A stretch of DNA of 50,151 nucleotides, taken from positions 1 to 50,151 of the forward strand of contig PBLA01000017.1 of NCBI GenBank assembly GCA_002722245.1. Direction: 5' to 3'. The translations under genes and the position numbers were made by a program. The DNA comes from Flavobacteriales bacterium (GTDB taxonomy: Bacteria > Bacteroidota > Bacteroidia > Flavobacteriales_C > GCA-002722245). The notes below the pieces were generated by a model. The model did not search any database. It saw only the letters and a program-made list of their open reading frames with translations, and was not told the DNA's origin. Positions 34,657 to 44,791 of the stretch are shown here, piece by piece (the stretch's first letter is position 1; each line of letters begins with the position of its first letter).

Positions 34657-37600
34657 CTACCTTAAAATATACAATTTCCCAATTCCGTTTTTGAAGTATT
34701 TACTTGACAATGTAGTACCATCTTGGGCGGAAGAAACCTCCTCCTCTCTTCTTTTAATTTCAACTCCGTCTATTTGTGTCTGAACTTTATATAAGTATAC
34801 TCCATTGGCAAGTTTATCTCCATAATTATCTGTCCCATCCCATGCATATTCAGTAATATTTCGTCCTATATTTATTGGACCTAATTCATCTTGCGTGATT
34901 TCTTTTACAACCTTCCCATTAATGGTCATAATTTGAATAAACATCTGGTCAGGAATCTCGGTACCAGTTAATGTAAATACAAATCTTGTGGACGTAGAAA
35001 ATGGATTGGGATAATTAATCAATTGGCTAATGCTTGATTCTGTGACAATCGAAAAAGAGATACTGTAATCAAATGCCCCATTTCCATCTCCTGATGTATT
35101 TCGTGATTTATCAATCGCCATTACGCGTAATTCATGAACACCATCCTGTTTGAAATCTCCTTGCAAAGTGATTTTACACTTATTTTTTGGAAGTTCAGCA
35201 GGAGTAAAAATATATTCAGTTGGATCTAACAACACCAAAGAATCTTCATTCATTGAACTGGGATAATTTATAAATACCTGAAGTAAGGAGGCATCGTCAA
35301 GTGCTAAAAATTGATTCTCATCATTCAAGGTAATCACAATTTCGGATTGAGGGTTTACAATATCTCCATTTAAAATGCGTACTCCGTCAAACGTGACATC
35401 AAGTAAAGGATTCAATTCATCCTCATGAACACGGAATGAATGCAAATACGAATTATTAAAATGATGTTGTTCCAATTGCCATGGATTTGGACCAGTAAAT
35501 GGATTGATCTCATACCAAAGACTGTTTTCTCCAATTAAATCAGTAGTTTTTACAATCACTGTATCATAAATCACCTCGCCAGGCTGAAGCGCTTTTTTGT
35601 ATTTGTAAGAAATTGGAAAATATTGAAATTCATGATTAATCACCTGATAACTTACTTGTAAAGAATCCATCGGCACTCTCGATATATTTTCGATAGCTGT
35701 GATGAAAAATAAGTCCTCTCCTTGTTGAACAGAATCGATTAACGTATATCCAGATAGTTTTAATGGATTGATAGCAGCATCTGGAATTTCATCATAAGTA
35801 ACTTGCCAACGAGCAATTTTATCGGGCGTCCTTAAAGAATCGTCTGCGAAAAAGGATTCTAACTTAAGATAAGGGTAGGAAGAAACACCTTCATAATCAC
35901 CCAGATTTAAATCCTCTCCTTCTCCTGTAAGGCTGTCCAATATTAATGTTTGGTTTCCATCAATATCTACACCATAAACACTTATTCTGGCTGAATCTTT
36001 TACGTTATTTTCTTCACTCGCCTGCAAGTCCCAATGGATGGAACTCCATGCTTTCCCTGGCCCGATAAGGGGAGTGGTAACCTTACCATTCCACCATGAA
36101 TTCCGCATTTTACCTTCAAGATTTATATAATCCAATCCGTCTAGAGAAAAGCTTTCTATAACAGAACCTGGGTCACCCTTTTTAAAGAATAAGATATATG
36201 GATAATTATCGGGATAATTCTTTAAAGAATCTACGCTCGCCCCAATTTCTGTAAACATTTCTTCATACCGATCAGAAATGGGTTGGCCAGTAAAATAACT
36301 GGAGCAATAATTCCCCCTAAATGTGTAAAACAACATATAATTACTATCTGGAACATCTTCATAAAAGGACATTAAACTGTCTAATCCAACATTTCCATGA
36401 ACAAAGTAAAAATTATAATGATTCCATTCTGGAATAGATCTATTTGCTTGAAAGTTCACGTGACCATAATCGCCGTGTTCCAAAGAGTGCCATGGCTCCA
36501 AGGAGTAACGATCGATTACTGCCACAAAAAACATCCTGGACCAATAGCTCGACTCGTAACATTTTAATGTGCCATCAATTTCGTATTTAGTCTGCTGACG
36601 CTGAACCCATCCACCACTTAAATGGGTACGTGCTTTAATGGTTTTAACCTGCTCTATAAAATCAAGCGTTTTCAAATCCTCATTAAAATCAATGAATAGA
36701 AATTCGTTTTTCCCTAACTGATTAAATTGTGCTTGACCCCAACCTGTTTTGTCATTAACAAATTGAAAGGAGCTATTAACCCATTTAAATCCGCCATTGT
36801 TACTTGAGTCTGCGCTAACTCGCCAATAAAAAACTCTTGGTGTGGAAATAAAAGAAATTGTGTCAAAACGGTTATAAAAATCAGCAAGTTTTAAAGATTT
36901 ATTAGGATCCCACTCAAGAACTCCACCATAACTTTCTATGACCTCTTCTGTTAATATTGGACTATCAAAAGTACTAGAGGTGTCTATTTGAAAAAAGTAT
37001 GTAGTCAAATCAGAATAAGGTGACCCTGTGGATGCTTTTAGCACCGAATTATAATTGGGGACGATGGCAAATTCATAGGGAAATATTGGCAATACATTAC
37101 TTGAATTAATAAATATCTCCACCTCAACAATATTGTTCAATTCATTCAACTCATCTACTTGGCTCAAGCCATCTACACGAATCGTAAATTTATTCATCCC
37201 TACACCATTTATTTTGTCCACAGGCAAACGCATATGAATTTCATTACGAAAAGAATTATTTACCAATTGGAATACATATGTAGTATCTATCTGAATTACT
37301 CCTGGGAATGCTCTAGAAATAAATACTGAGAATGTATCTCCTTGTACCTTTCCTATATTATTAATTTGCAAATTCAAATCAAATGAGTCTAGATTCGAAG
37401 ATATGTTTTCGGGACTAAATATTACATTAGGTTTTGATAATTCAACATCTCCATAAATCGTAAAATCGGGTTTCTCTTGAGTATTTAAAACAATAGCAGG
37501 ATCGCAGTGAAGTGTCATATACATCGCGACATCCCGATTAAGTACATTCGTTGAATCTTGCATATCTCGAATCGTTTGCTGTATGATTTTACCCAATGGC

Positions 37601-39783
37601 CAGCCATAAAAGTCAGTACTTAAGTTTCTATAAAATTCTCTAGAGTACCTGGACAAGTAGGTGGGAACACCCAGTGATGACGATCCTAAAAACCCGATAG
37701 CTCCTTTATTCTCTGATAACACAAATCGCTCACTACCACTGGTTGTTAACGTACTGTGAACATTACCAATCAAACACGAATTAGCAATAATAAAAGGATA
37801 CCTGCCTGTATTGTCATAATTTTCAGGCTCATCAATACTTTGATCAAAATTATTTGAATACGCATGACCAAAAAATGTCATTAAACTCACTCCTTGATTA
37901 ATTAAACTTTTTACTGAATCTGATAAATTTAATTGAAGAGGGTCTGATGAATTCTTTAAAAAAGTATGGACATAACCACCAAAGAAAGAATCTTCAATCA
38001 ATTCTTCATATTCCATAAGATAATTCCTAAAACTCTCTTGTTCACTTTCTGAATCTCCCCCACCAAAATGGAGCACTTGTTTCATCCAATCATCTATAAC
38101 AGCGGACTCGTATTCTTTCACTTTATTTAAATAGTCCAGCAACTGACTATTATTGTTTACAGCTAGTCGACCAGTTGCTATTGCAGGATCGAGAACGGTT
38201 CCAGGTTTTAATCCGGCAGTAAATCCAGCATCGGCCCCTATTACGCCCCAGGTAGGTACAATATTATGTTCAAACAAACTTCCAAATCTTGCCCCATTAT
38301 TGTTCATGGAGATCGATTTCCCACACAAAAACATATAGGTAGGATCATACCCCCAATAATTGAGAATCGCATCAGCATAATTCCGAATAGCCATTGGGTG
38401 TTTACGTATACCGTAGGAAAATTGATCATACAATTGTTCCACATCACTCACAATCGTTCTTAAACCACTGGAATCTCGATATACTGCATATTCATTGGCT
38501 GCATCTAATATTGAAGATCCTGTTATCAATAAATAATCTACTCCTCCTTTTTCTTCAATAAGTTGATTGAAATTAATAAATCGTGAAGATCCTGAACTGA
38601 CGGATTCCAAACCGGTAATAGACTTTATAGATGCCTCTGTGGTTAATAAACACTTGCGCTCGGTATTTGAGTTGGGAACATAGGCATAATATTTACCATA
38701 TTTAGGAACAACCTGAATTTTTCTTCCCGACGTTAAGTCATAGAGCCGAGGTGTAGAATTGAGGTCATTAAAATTTTTAATCTCAATCAAATCTTTCTCC
38801 TCATCCACCTTAGGCAAGCGCATCATAATATTACTTTGATTATCAAAATTAAATTCTTTCGCATACCTAAAATGAATGTAAGCAATACCAACTTTATCCT
38901 TTGGTTTATCTTCAGGTGAAGTACTTTGAAATGTCACAGTCGTATTGTCTTCTATCCAATTAATCGGAAGATCTCGAGTGATCTGCACAGATTTTCTATC
39001 AGTAAAAAAATCCTGATAAATCAAACTATCATTCACATCAACCTCAAAATAATGCGTTTCAAAACCCATTCCGAAGATTTTCGTTTTAATCCACCCTGTG
39101 GGGCCCATTGAATATTTATGAGGTGTACTTATACTGTATGATTTAAACTCCGTACTTGATAGTCGCCAAAGATACCTTCCTTCTCCTTCAGAATACTCTG
39201 GAACAGCATATCCAAATTGAGTGGTTTGACCTAGATTAAATCTTGAATGCTTTGAACTTATGTGCTCTTTCGGATCATACGTATAAACGATTTCTTCCCA
39301 ATAATAGGGCATTGGAGGATTGGCAGTCGTATCAATACTAATATCAAACTCTTCAATTATTCTTGCATTATCGAGACTATTGTTCCATGTTAAAAAATAA
39401 TATGCGGTATCACTAAACATACTCACATGGGGATTCAAATTGTGCGCTGAATCAGAAAATAAAGTATGGTCATACCATCCTGTATTGGTTTCTCCGTAAA
39501 ATTCAATATAGTCACCTGGATCAAAGACTCCATTATCGTCACCTGAAATAAATATAGGTACTTCAACTCCTCTGGAAAACAACTGGGTTTTTCTTGGATC
39601 AAATGCCGTATCAGAAATATTTACACCGGCATTCAACAACTGCTGATATTCAATCCTATACATTCCATCACTAGCAATGGGAAACTTAAAATAGCTCTGA
39701 TCATATTTTATCCAGTCATTAGCGGTTTGTGCATGTGAAAAAACAGCCAATAACATTAAACAATATGTAAGAACTTGTTTCAT
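34657..39783 (-). CDS. porU2: Putative type IX secretion system sortase PorU2 (C25 family)
   Basis: This 1708-aa secreted protein has a signal peptide (MKQVLTYCLMLLAVFSHAQ). It carries a gingipain-type C25 peptidase domain with the catalytic His in MTFFGHAYSNN (about 637) and Cys in FIIANSCLIGN (about 668). A long region of Ig-like and CARDB-like beta domains follows. It ends in a FlgD-like/C-terminal domain INYPNPFSTSTRFVFTL to GIGKLYILR. PorU cleaves the sorting domain and attaches cargo to the surface; the longer PorU2 form is a paralogue whose separate role is unclear. It overlaps the porV2 gene by 4 nt, which fits the PorU-PorV partnership. Confidence 0.9.
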   Translation of the reverse strand: MKQVLTYCLMLLAVFSHAQTANDWIKYDQSYFKFPIASDGMYRIEYQQLLNAGVNISDTAFDPRKTQLFSRGVEVPIFISGDDNGVFDPGDYIEFYGETNTGWYDHTLFSDSAHNLNPHVSMFSDTAYYFLTWNNSLDNARIIEEFDISIDTTANPPMPYYWEEIVYTYDPKEHISSKHSRFNLGQTTQFGYAVPEYSEGEGRYLWRLSSTEFKSYSISTPHKYSMGPTGWIKTKIFGMGFETHYFEVDVNDSLIYQDFFTDRKSVQITRDLPINWIEDNTTVTFQSTSPEDKPKDKVGIAYIHFRYAKEFNFDNQSNIMMRLPKVDEEKDLIEIKNFNDLNSTPRLYDLTSGRKIQVVPKYGKYYAYVPNSNTERKCLLTTEASIKSITGLESVSSGSSRFINFNQLIEEKGGVDYLLITGSSILDAANEYAVYRDSSGLRTIVSDVEQLYDQFSYGIRKHPMAIRNYADAILNYWGYDPTYMFLCGKSISMNNNGARFGSLFEHNIVPTWGVIGADAGFTAGLKPGTVLDPAIATGRLAVNNNSQLLDYLNKVKEYESAVIDDWMKQVLHFGGGDSESEQESFRNYLMEYEELIEDSFFGGYVHTFLKNSSDPLQLNLSDSVKSLINQGVSLMTFFGHAYSNNFDQSIDEPENYDNTGRYPFIIANSCLIGNVHSTLTTSGSERFVLSENKGAIGFLGSSSLGVPTYLSRYSREFYRNLSTDFYGWPLGKIIQQTIRDMQDSTNVLNRDVAMYMTLHCDPAIVLNTQEKPDFTIYGDVELSKPNVIFSPENISSNLDSFDLNLQINNIGKVQGDTFSVFISRAFPGVIQIDTTYVFQLVNNSFRNEIHMRLPVDKINGVGMNKFTIRVDGLSQVDELNELNNIVEVEIFINSSNVLPIFPYEFAIVPNYNSVLKASTGSPYSDLTTYFFQIDTSSTFDSPILTEEVIESYGGVLEWDPNKSLKLADFYNRFDTISFISTPRVFYWRVSADSSNNGGFKWVNSSFQFVNDKTGWGQAQFNQLGKNEFLFIDFNEDLKTLDFIEQVKTIKARTHLSGGWVQRQQTKYEIDGTLKCYESSYWSRMFFVAVIDRYSLEPWHSLEHGDYGHVNFQANRSIPEWNHYNFYFVHGNVGLDSLMSFYEDVPDSNYMLFYTFRGNYCSSYFTGQPISDRYEEMFTEIGASVDSLKNYPDNYPYILFFKKGDPGSVIESFSLDGLDYINLEGKMRNSWWNGKVTTPLIGPGKAWSSIHWDLQASEENNVKDSARISVYGVDIDGNQTLILDSLTGEGEDLNLGDYEGVSSYPYLKLESFFADDSLRTPDKIARWQVTYDEIPDAAINPLKLSGYTLIDSVQQGEDLFFITAIENISRVPMDSLQVSYQVINHEFQYFPISYKYKKALQPGEVIYDTVIVKTTDLIGENSLWYEINPFTGPNPWQLEQHHFNNSYLHSFRVHEDELNPLLDVTFDGVRILNGDIVNPQSEIVITLNDENQFLALDDASLLQVFINYPSSMNEDSLVLLDPTEYIFTPAELPKNKCKITLQGDFKQDGVHELRVMAIDKSRNTSGDGNGAFDYSISFSIVTESSISQLINYPNPFSTSTRFVFTLTGTEIPDQMFIQIMTINGKVVKEITQDELGPINIGRNITEYAWDGTDNYGDKLANGVYLYKVQTQIDGVEIKRREEEVSSAQDGTTLSSKYFKNGIGKLYILR

Positions 39784-40841
39784 TTTCTTTTGTTTATTCC
39801 AAATCTTATTGAAAAAGAATTCGCATAGAACCCAGTACTACCACCAATATTTGTTAACGCATAATCCAGCGCTACTTTATTTAATTTAATACCTCCTCCC
39901 AAAGAAGGACTACTATACCATTTCTCTTCTCCATCAATGGTAGCAGCCCTTTGAAAACCGTTGATACCAATTCTCAAAAAAGCGATTTTTTTATAACTCG
40001 CTTCTAGGCCCATTCTGGGATCAATACTTGCAAAATCTGACCGAATAAGTGTATTTCTTTTCCCATCAAATGTAGTTGATAAATTGAGCTCAGAGTATAC
40101 TTCAAATTTATCTGAAAATTCATACATGTAACCAACTCCAAAAACAGCTTGAGGAACTGTAATTTCTAAGGAATTTTGTGGTATCTCATTTCCTGTTAAG
40201 GTAAATACTTCATTCAATTCATCACTATTAAAATACCAAGCATTCCAAGTCCCAGTTATATCCCTCAAATTAACGCCAAATTTTATTTTTTCTAATTCGT
40301 AAAGGGCAGATAAATCTAAACCAAATCCAACAGCGTTTGCAAATTCGCCCACTCGTCTTCGGATAATTTTAACGGTTCCGCCTACAGACAGCGGATCAAA
40401 TTGTGTCTTTTTTGCATAATGAAACAAAAATGCATTATCTACACTAGAAAAACTTTCGATTCGATCGTAATTAATATCCCCATTGGCATCAATTAAATTT
40501 CGTGTATCGGGTATATCTTCTACACCCGTTCGAATGTAAGAAAACCCTGCCGATGAACTTTCATCAATTTTAAATCCTAAACCACCGTAATTATAACTGG
40601 CTACTCCTGCAAACAAATTACTTCGTTGTGCACCAATCTCAATATTATTTTCCAAATGAAGAAGGCTTGCGGGATTCCAGTATCCTGCAGTAACATCATT
40701 TGAACTAGCAACAACGGCATTTCCCATCCCAGCTGATCGAACACCCACTCCTATATTTAAGAATTCATTGCTGTACTTCACTTGACCATACCCGATCTGA
40801 GAAATAATTAGAAATAATAATAGAAAGGTTGCCTTAAACAC
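39780..40841 (-). CDS. porV2: Putative type IX secretion system outer-membrane protein PorV2
   Basis: This 353-aa FadL-like/PorV-family barrel has a signal peptide (FLLLFLIISQIGYGQ) and the typical opening FLNIGVGVRSAGMGNAVVAS-SNDVTAGYWNPASLL. It ends in a strand SFSIRFGINKRK. PorV shuttles cargo from the translocon to PorU. Together with the downstream porU2 it makes a porV2-porU2 pair. The start appears to be GTG 40841; no in-frame ATG gives a signal peptide. The usual porV/porU pair and the translocon genes are not in this window. Confidence 0.87.
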   Translation of the reverse strand: MFKATFLLLFLIISQIGYGQVKYSNEFLNIGVGVRSAGMGNAVVASSNDVTAGYWNPASLLHLENNIEIGAQRSNLFAGVASYNYGGLGFKIDESSSAGFSYIRTGVEDIPDTRNLIDANGDINYDRIESFSSVDNAFLFHYAKKTQFDPLSVGGTVKIIRRRVGEFANAVGFGLDLSALYELEKIKFGVNLRDITGTWNAWYFNSDELNEVFTLTGNEIPQNSLEITVPQAVFGVGYMYEFSDKFEVYSELNLSTTFDGKRNTLIRSDFASIDPRMGLEASYKKIAFLRIGINGFQRAATIDGEEKWYSSPSLGGGIKLNKVALDYALTNIGGSTGFYANSFSIRFGINKRK

Positions 40842-41153
40842 AATGTATCAATTTAAATGTTAAAAATACATAAAACTATCAGCTATGTAACGGTTTTTTT
40901 TCTCTTCTATTGTTTTGATTTCTTTGAACCAAAAGGTAATTAATAATACAAATTAAAAAAGGTGAATAAACTCCTGAAAATTCAAATATTAATATGTCTG
41001 TTTTTTAAACAAGGTTAATAATCACCAATTAACTTATAAACAAGTATTTACAACTAGAAATTCATCTTATTAAACCAAAAAAAGAGTTTGATAGAAGTGT
41101 AAATTTTGTACTTAAATCTTAAGTATATTTGCATTTGTAAAATTTGAGCAATT
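40842..41153. other. 312-nt intergenic region between divergent porV2 and pssA
   Basis: This stretch is strongly AT-rich and has no credible open frame, tRNA or small RNA that I can recognise. Near its left end the minus strand has TACATTGT as a weak -7 box for porV2. A GTTAAT-N8-ATTAAC inverted repeat lies in the middle. A -7 box for pssA is near its right end. Confidence 0.5.
41105..41131 (+). promoter_or_regulatory. Probable promoter of the pssA-MBOAT-SGNH operon
   Basis: TATATTTG (41124-41131) is a perfect -7 box 22 nt before TTG 41154. The nearest TTTG (41105-41108) is only 15 nt upstream, shorter than consensus. Confidence 0.45.
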
Positions 41154-41885
41154 TTGAAATCCATTATACCAAACTTCCTTACATCATTAAACTTATTTTG
41201 TGGATGTATAGCAGTACTTTCTTTTTTAAACCATTACTATTTTACGGGTATTTTGCTTGTATTACTCTCTGCAACAGCAGACTTTTTTGATGGTTTTGTA
41301 GCTCGATTAATGAATGTTCAATCTGAACTTGGAAAAGAATTAGATTCCTTGGCTGATATGATTTCTTTTGGCTTCGTACCTGGAACGCTTATTTATGTTG
41401 CTTTTTTAAACAATTCCTCGTTTTCATCATTCGCGGAACTACTTGAAAACCAATATTATTTACCCTTTATAGGCTTTATAATTACTGTTTTTTCAGGTGT
41501 TAGGCTTGCAAAATTTAATATTGATAAAAGACAGAGTCAATCTTTCATTGGACTTCCAACACCTGCCAACACATTATTTTTTCTAACTATCCCTTTGACT
41601 TGGGTGTATGGGGAAGAAAATGAATTTGTAAATGAAATGATTAATAATAACTACATTTTGACTTTACTAACCCTCCTTTTTTCATTTTTACTCATTGCAG
41701 AACTTCCCTTAATTGCATTAAAATTTAATGGATTTAATTTAAAAAATAATCGATACAGATACCTTCTAATCTCCTCAGGAATAGTTTTCGTAATACTTTT
41801 TGGTCACTTATCAATCCCACTGATTTTAGTTAGTTATATCTGCATTAGTTGTTTAGAGCATTTTTTGACAAAAGCAAAAACATAA
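41154..41885 (+). CDS. pssA: CDP-diacylglycerol--serine O-phosphatidyltransferase
   Basis: This 243-aa integral membrane enzyme makes phosphatidylserine, the precursor of phosphatidylethanolamine. The complete CDP-alcohol phosphatidyltransferase motif DG-x2-AR-x8-G-x3-D-x3-D is present (DGFVARLMNVQ, then G, D and D at the expected spacing, about residues 46-68). About six to eight membrane segments follow. The start is TTG 41154, giving KSIIPNFLTSLNLFCGCIAV, which aligns with the normal start; no ATG is nearby. The stop codon touches the MBOAT start (TAA then ATG), so the two are tightly coupled. Confidence 0.93.
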   Translation: MKSIIPNFLTSLNLFCGCIAVLSFLNHYYFTGILLVLLSATADFFDGFVARLMNVQSELGKELDSLADMISFGFVPGTLIYVAFLNNSSFSSFAELLENQYYLPFIGFIITVFSGVRLAKFNIDKRQSQSFIGLPTPANTLFFLTIPLTWVYGEENEFVNEMINNNYILTLLTLLFSFLLIAELPLIALKFNGFNLKNNRYRYLLISSGIVFVILFGHLSIPLILVSYICISCLEHFLTKAKT

Positions 41886-43214
41886 ATGGAAATTATCTCC
41901 GTAAAGTATTTACTTTATGTTCTCCTTTTTTTGATCACATTTCAATTACTCAATACCAAATACAGGTCATATTGGGTACTTGGATTCAGTCTCTTTTTTT
42001 ATGGATCAATTTCTCATATTCTCCTTTTAGCATTACTAATTTCAATTGGATTTAATTACTGGATTACCTATACTAAGTTTAAATTCAAAAACAGTATTGC
42101 AATCATATTTAACACATTACTTCTTTTTAGTTTTAAATGGAGTCCATCCAACTTTATACTGCCAATTGGTATTTCATTTTTCACTTTTCAAGCTCTAAGT
42201 TTTGTGTTTGATCAATCTAACTCAAAACCTGTAACGATTATCCAATTTGCGAATTACCTGTCATTTTTCCCGCAATTAATTGCTGGGCCTATTGAAACGT
42301 ATGATCATTTAGCGCCTCAATTAACCTTATTGAAACCCATTCAAAGAACGCATTTTTTTCCGGGAATTAGTTTAGCCTTAAAAGGATTAGTATTCAAATT
42401 TGTTATCGCCAATAGATGCGGAATCATTGTTAAAAGCTTCTATGACGAAATTTCTTATTTTGATGGTTGGATGCTTCTTTTGGCAAATACATTATTTACA
42501 TTTCAAATTCTACTTGATTTTTCTGGATACTGTTTACTTGCCAGAGGAATAGCTAAAATCATGGGCGTAGAGTTGAGTAAAAACTTTTTTTCACCTTACT
42601 TATCCTCCTCCCTATCTGACTTTTGGAAAAGATGGCATACAACCTTACATATTTGGTTTAAAAACTATGTTTTTAAACCCCTAATAATCAAGTACTCCTT
42701 TTGGAAAGTTGCTGGAATTATTTTTCTGATTTCGAGTCTTTGGCACGGTTTGAAAATAAATTTTTTGATTTGGGGTATGACCTGCTTTGTTCTTTTACTA
42801 ATGGATAAATACCTTATACAAAAATTTATACGCTCAAAAAAAATCACATGGTTTATAACATTTTGCTGTGTTTCTCTAAGTTGGATTCCATTTCGAATAT
42901 CCGATTTCAATGCACTACTTAATTTATCATGGAATTTGAATGATTTTCTTCTCTTTGTAAAGGACCATCATTACGTCATTTTTAATGACTTCATGAATAA
43001 CATTTCAAGTACTTGCGAATATGCAGGAAAAAATTTAGGCATTACCTTTCTCGACTTTTACATTATGACTTTAAGTTTAATTACTTTTTGTGTTTGTTCA
43101 ATAATTTTTAAATCAAAAATCATACATAACCTCTATACGTCCTTTATTTTCTTTTTACTTCTCTGTTTTTTAGGATTCGATAATTCAACACCATTTATAT
43201 ACTTCCAATTTTAA
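41886..43214 (+). CDS. MBOAT family membrane O-acyltransferase (AlgI-like)
   Basis: This 442-aa polytopic protein has about ten or more membrane helices. It carries the MBOAT landmarks PIGISFFTFQALSFVFD (about 93-109), FFPQLIAGPI, DFSGYCLLARGIAKIMG, SLSDFWKRWHTTLHIWF and the catalytic His287 in SSLWHGLK. AlgI, PatA and DltB relatives move acyl groups across the membrane to polysaccharide, peptidoglycan or teichoic acid. The acceptor here is unknown. It sits between pssA (no gap) and an SGNH-like gene (1-nt overlap), so the three probably form one transcription unit. Confidence 0.9.
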   Translation: MEIISVKYLLYVLLFLITFQLLNTKYRSYWVLGFSLFFYGSISHILLLALLISIGFNYWITYTKFKFKNSIAIIFNTLLLFSFKWSPSNFILPIGISFFTFQALSFVFDQSNSKPVTIIQFANYLSFFPQLIAGPIETYDHLAPQLTLLKPIQRTHFFPGISLALKGLVFKFVIANRCGIIVKSFYDEISYFDGWMLLLANTLFTFQILLDFSGYCLLARGIAKIMGVELSKNFFSPYLSSSLSDFWKRWHTTLHIWFKNYVFKPLIIKYSFWKVAGIIFLISSLWHGLKINFLIWGMTCFVLLLMDKYLIQKFIRSKKITWFITFCCVSLSWIPFRISDFNALLNLSWNLNDFLLFVKDHHYVIFNDFMNNISSTCEYAGKNLGITFLDFYIMTLSLITFCVCSIIFKSKIIHNLYTSFIFFLLLCFLGFDNSTPFIYFQF

Positions 43215-44056
43215 TGAAATTCTGGTTCTCTATATTTTGTTTTGTTCTTGTTGTTTATGCGGGCAATCCGATTAGAGATTGTTTGAACGAACAAATTATT
43301 AAGCAGTCAAAAGGAACGAATTATTACAAAATAAATAGAGCACTTCAAGATACCACTCAAATTAGTATTTGGGGAAATTCAACCGCCTTCATGAGTTTTG
43401 ATGCAGGAATGATTGAAAAAAAAACCCAACGTTCCTGCTATAATTATGGGATTGAAGGTGCTTTTTACAATGAACTTATCCATTTAGAGTACTTTAATCA
43501 AAATAACACAGGCAAACATATCATTTGGATTCTTAATCCCTTTGAATTTTTACGTCATCAAAACTCTAAAATTAATATCATTGATCATTATTTACCTTTT
43601 TCCCATACAAATATTGAGCATCATCAATTGCAAAAAAATGGTTTTTCTTTTCTTAAGTATTTTGGCTGGAATACAATCTTCCGAATGAATGCTGAACATT
43701 GGAAACTAATCCTTGGTGGGAAAAATAAAGTGAATTTTGATCAACACGGAAACATACAATTTGAGCAAGATTTCAAACATGAAAATGCCTTTTATCAAGA
43801 CTCGCTAAAATACTCTTTAGATAAAATAAAGGAAATAAACGCGCTCATAAAATCCATAAATAAAAACAATCAATTAACACTTGTAATCCCTCCAAACCTT
43901 ACTCATCAAGATTTCAATTCTTTTATTAAACAGATCACGCATCCAATTATTGATTTCTCTAACTTTTTTACTGATCAATCGAGTTTTCAAGACCACATCC
44001 ATATTAGACCTAATAAAATGGGTGTGCTAACTACACAGTTAATCAGAAAATTTTAA
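43214..44056 (+). CDS. SGNH/DltD-like exported protein, partner of MBOAT
   Basis: The 280-aa protein has one N-terminal membrane or signal segment (KFWFSIFCFVLVVYAG). SGNH-type landmarks are visible: block I IWGNSTAFMSFDAGMIE with candidate nucleophile Ser56, CYNYGIEGAFYNELI as the second block, and FQDHIHIRPNKMG near the C-terminus with Asp260 and His263 (DxxH). Such proteins often take the acyl group from an MBOAT and transfer it to an extracellular acceptor (DltD, AlgX, PatB type). ATG 43214 overlaps the MBOAT stop by one base. It lies convergent with lptB, 6 nt apart. Confidence 0.72.
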   Translation: MKFWFSIFCFVLVVYAGNPIRDCLNEQIIKQSKGTNYYKINRALQDTTQISIWGNSTAFMSFDAGMIEKKTQRSCYNYGIEGAFYNELIHLEYFNQNNTGKHIIWILNPFEFLRHQNSKINIIDHYLPFSHTNIEHHQLQKNGFSFLKYFGWNTIFRMNAEHWKLILGGKNKVNFDQHGNIQFEQDFKHENAFYQDSLKYSLDKIKEINALIKSINKNNQLTLVIPPNLTHQDFNSFIKQITHPIIDFSNFFTDQSSFQDHIHIRPNKMGVLTTQLIRKF

Positions 44057-44062
44057 TGCTCT

Positions 44063-44791
44063 TTAAGATTTTCTCAACTTAAAATTTTGACCAAGATAAA
44101 CTCTTCTTACTTGTTCATCCTCTGCCAACTCTTCTGCTGTGCCCGTTTTTAATATACTTCCCTCAAAAAGAAGATTTGCCCGATCTACAATATGAAGTGT
44201 TTCTTGAACATTATGGTCGGTAATCAAAATCCCAATATTTTTCTTCTTGAGTTTTGAAACAATATCTTGAATATCCTCTACTGCAATAGGATCAACACCA
44301 GCAAATGGTTCATCTAATAAAATAAATTTTGGATCAACAGTTAAACAGCGAGCAATTTCAATTCTTCTTTTCTCTCCACCTGATAAAACCTCTCCTAAGT
44401 TTTTTCGGACATGCTGAAGACCAAATTCATCCAATAACCCTTCCAATTTTGCCTCTTGCGCCTCTTTGGATAAATCAGTCATTTCTAAGATAGCTTTGAG
44501 ATTATCCTCAACCGTAAGTTTTCTAAAAACAGAAACCTCTTGAGGAAGATATGCGATCCCTAATTGCGCCCTTTTAAACATTGGAACTCGGGTAATGTTC
44601 AGATCGTCAAGATAAACTGCTCCTGAGTCGGGCTGAATAAACCCTACAATCTGATAAAAAGAGGTTGTTTTACCAGCACCATTTGGTCCTAATAGGCCAA
44701 CAATTTCACCTTGATTAACTTCAACCGAAACACCATTAACAACTTTCCTTCCTTTGTAGATCTTAACTAAATTCTCCGTCCGTAATTTCAT
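44063..44791 (-). CDS. lptB: LPS export ABC transporter ATP-binding protein LptB
   Basis: This 242-aa ATPase drives LptFG to extract lipopolysaccharide from the inner membrane. Walker A is [12 protein letters not shown] (from residue 35), the Q-loop region is [19 protein letters not shown], the signature is [15 protein letters not shown], Walker B is [13 protein letters not shown] and the switch is [10 protein letters not shown]. These sequences are characteristic of LptB rather than other ABC ATPases. It overlaps the tatC stop by 4 nt. The order kdsD-tatC-lptB is one I recall from other Bacteroidota. Confidence 0.96.
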   Translation of the reverse strand: MKLRTENLVKIYKGRKVVNGVSVEVNQGEIVGLLGPNGAGKTTSFYQIVGFIQPDSGAVYLDDLNITRVPMFKRAQLGIAYLPQEVSVFRKLTVEDNLKAILEMTDLSKEAQEAKLEGLLDEFGLQHVRKNLGEVLSGGEKRRIEIARCLTVDPKFILLDEPFAGVDPIAVEDIQDIVSKLKKKNIGILITDHNVQETLHIVDRANLLFEGSILKTGTAEELAEDEQVRRVYLGQNFKLRKS

